From Desulfobacterales bacterium (GTDB taxonomy: Bacteria; Desulfobacterota; Desulfobacteria; Desulfobacterales; Desulfobacteraceae), in assembly GCA_022361135.1 (NCBI GenBank), contig JAKSBM010000800.1, forward strand, positions 1 to 6,195: DNA of 6,195 nucleotides. Reading direction: 5' to 3'. The notes under the pieces are model-generated. The model saw only the letters and a program-made list of their open reading frames with translations, was not told the DNA's origin and made no database searches. The translations under genes were made by a program, and so were the position numbers. Positions 5,866 to 6,195 of the stretch are shown here, piece by piece. Every line of letters starts with the position of its first letter. Within the stretch, counting starts at the first letter, position 1.

Positions 5866-5872
5866 CGCTGAT

Positions 5873-6195
5873 CTATCTCACCATGGGAATTCCCTTTTCG
5901 TCCCATCCTCTAAGTTTGTAATAATCCTGGACCAGGTAGTCCAAATCCGTCCGTGAAATTCCTTTGTCATTTTCAAGATTTTCCCGGAACATGCGGTCGG
6001 GCAGAGTATCGTGGGCCTTGGTGAGGCCTTCCCTCAGGTTGAAAAGGCGGGTGGCATCTGTGACCCGGCCCGCCAGTTCGCTGAGTTGGCCTTGATCCAG
6101 TTTTAATCCCGTGGTCAGCTCCAGGAGGGTGGCCAGTTCTTCCCAGGGGTAGAAATCCCGGTAGAAGCGGCAGAGGATAAAGGTGTCGAAGAGGG
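5873..6195 (-). CDS. aldehyde:ferredoxin oxidoreductase family protein, C-terminal part (truncated by window edge)
   Basis: The reverse strand is open from the right edge to a TAG at 5873-5875, giving the last 106 residues of a protein whose start lies beyond the window. The family consists of tungsten (or molybdenum) bis-pterin enzymes, typically about 600 residues, that oxidise aldehydes to acids with ferredoxin as acceptor. The visible part begins at LFDTFILC: Cys8 of the fragment (codon 6170-6172), in a DxxxLC motif, corresponds to the last [4Fe-4S] ligand of the family (Cys494 in the Pyrococcus enzyme). The family's C-terminal signature follows: RLFNLREGLTKAHDTLPDR (about 49-67), then DLDYLVQDYYKLRGWDEKGIP (about 84-104) just before the end. 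The gene converges on the sigma-54 regulator across 95 bp. The subfamily (aldehyde, formaldehyde or BamB-like) cannot be decided from this fragment. Confidence 0.9.
   Translation of the reverse strand, partial: LFDTFILCRFYRDFYPWEELATLLELTTGLKLDQGQLSELAGRVTDATRLFNLREGLTKAHDTLPDRMFRENLENDKGISRTDLDYLVQDYYKLRGWDEKGIPMVR

Overview
The window reads as a chromosomal piece of a dissimilatory sulfate- or sulfite-reducing bacterium. It carries the end of the dsrAB-dsrD locus, and the DsrB and DsrD sequences look like those of the Desulfobacterota, most like Desulfobacteraceae. That placement is by eye from protein character and gene order, not from a phylogeny.

Layout, left to right. (1) 23-1171 +: a complete dsrB, which must follow dsrA just outside the window. 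(2) A 100-bp spacer holds three inverted repeats, two of them mutually exclusive. (3) 1272-1529 +: dsrD, the small winged-helix activator of DsrAB. (4) 1551-3005 +: a CbiA/CobB-family glutamine amidotransferase, the DsrN type, expected to amidate siroheme rather than (or as well as) cobyrinate. (5) 3006-3145: a non-coding gap with a weak stem-loop, a sigma-70-like promoter and a very strong Shine-Dalgarno sequence. (6) 3146-3991 +: panC, pantothenate synthetase, which appears to start at a rare AUC codon. (7) 3996-5777 +: a sigma-54 enhancer-binding regulator (PAS-PAS-AAA+-Fis HTH), 4 bp after panC. (8) 5778-5872: a short convergent intergenic region with overlapping inverted repeats. (9) 5873-6195 -: the C-terminal 106 residues of an aldehyde:ferredoxin oxidoreductase family enzyme, cut by the window edge.

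Genes 1-4 form one functional block: DsrB (with DsrA) is the sulfite reductase, DsrD stimulates it, and the CbiA/DsrN protein probably finishes its siroheme cofactor. Arginine and glycine codon choice changes sharply between dsrD and cbiA. This fits very high expression of dsrB and dsrD and modest expression of everything downstream. panC and the regulator are probably a separate transcription unit; the regulator's target cannot be read from the window, and I saw no convincing -24/-12 sigma-54 promoter in the intergenic regions.

I see no tRNA, rRNA, CRISPR, insertion sequence, phage or plasmid signature. No wholly new system is evident. The most unusual points are the AUC start of panC with its 8-nt perfect Shine-Dalgarno match, the alternative hairpins around the dsrB stop codon, and the divergent motif in the Dsr-linked amidotransferase.
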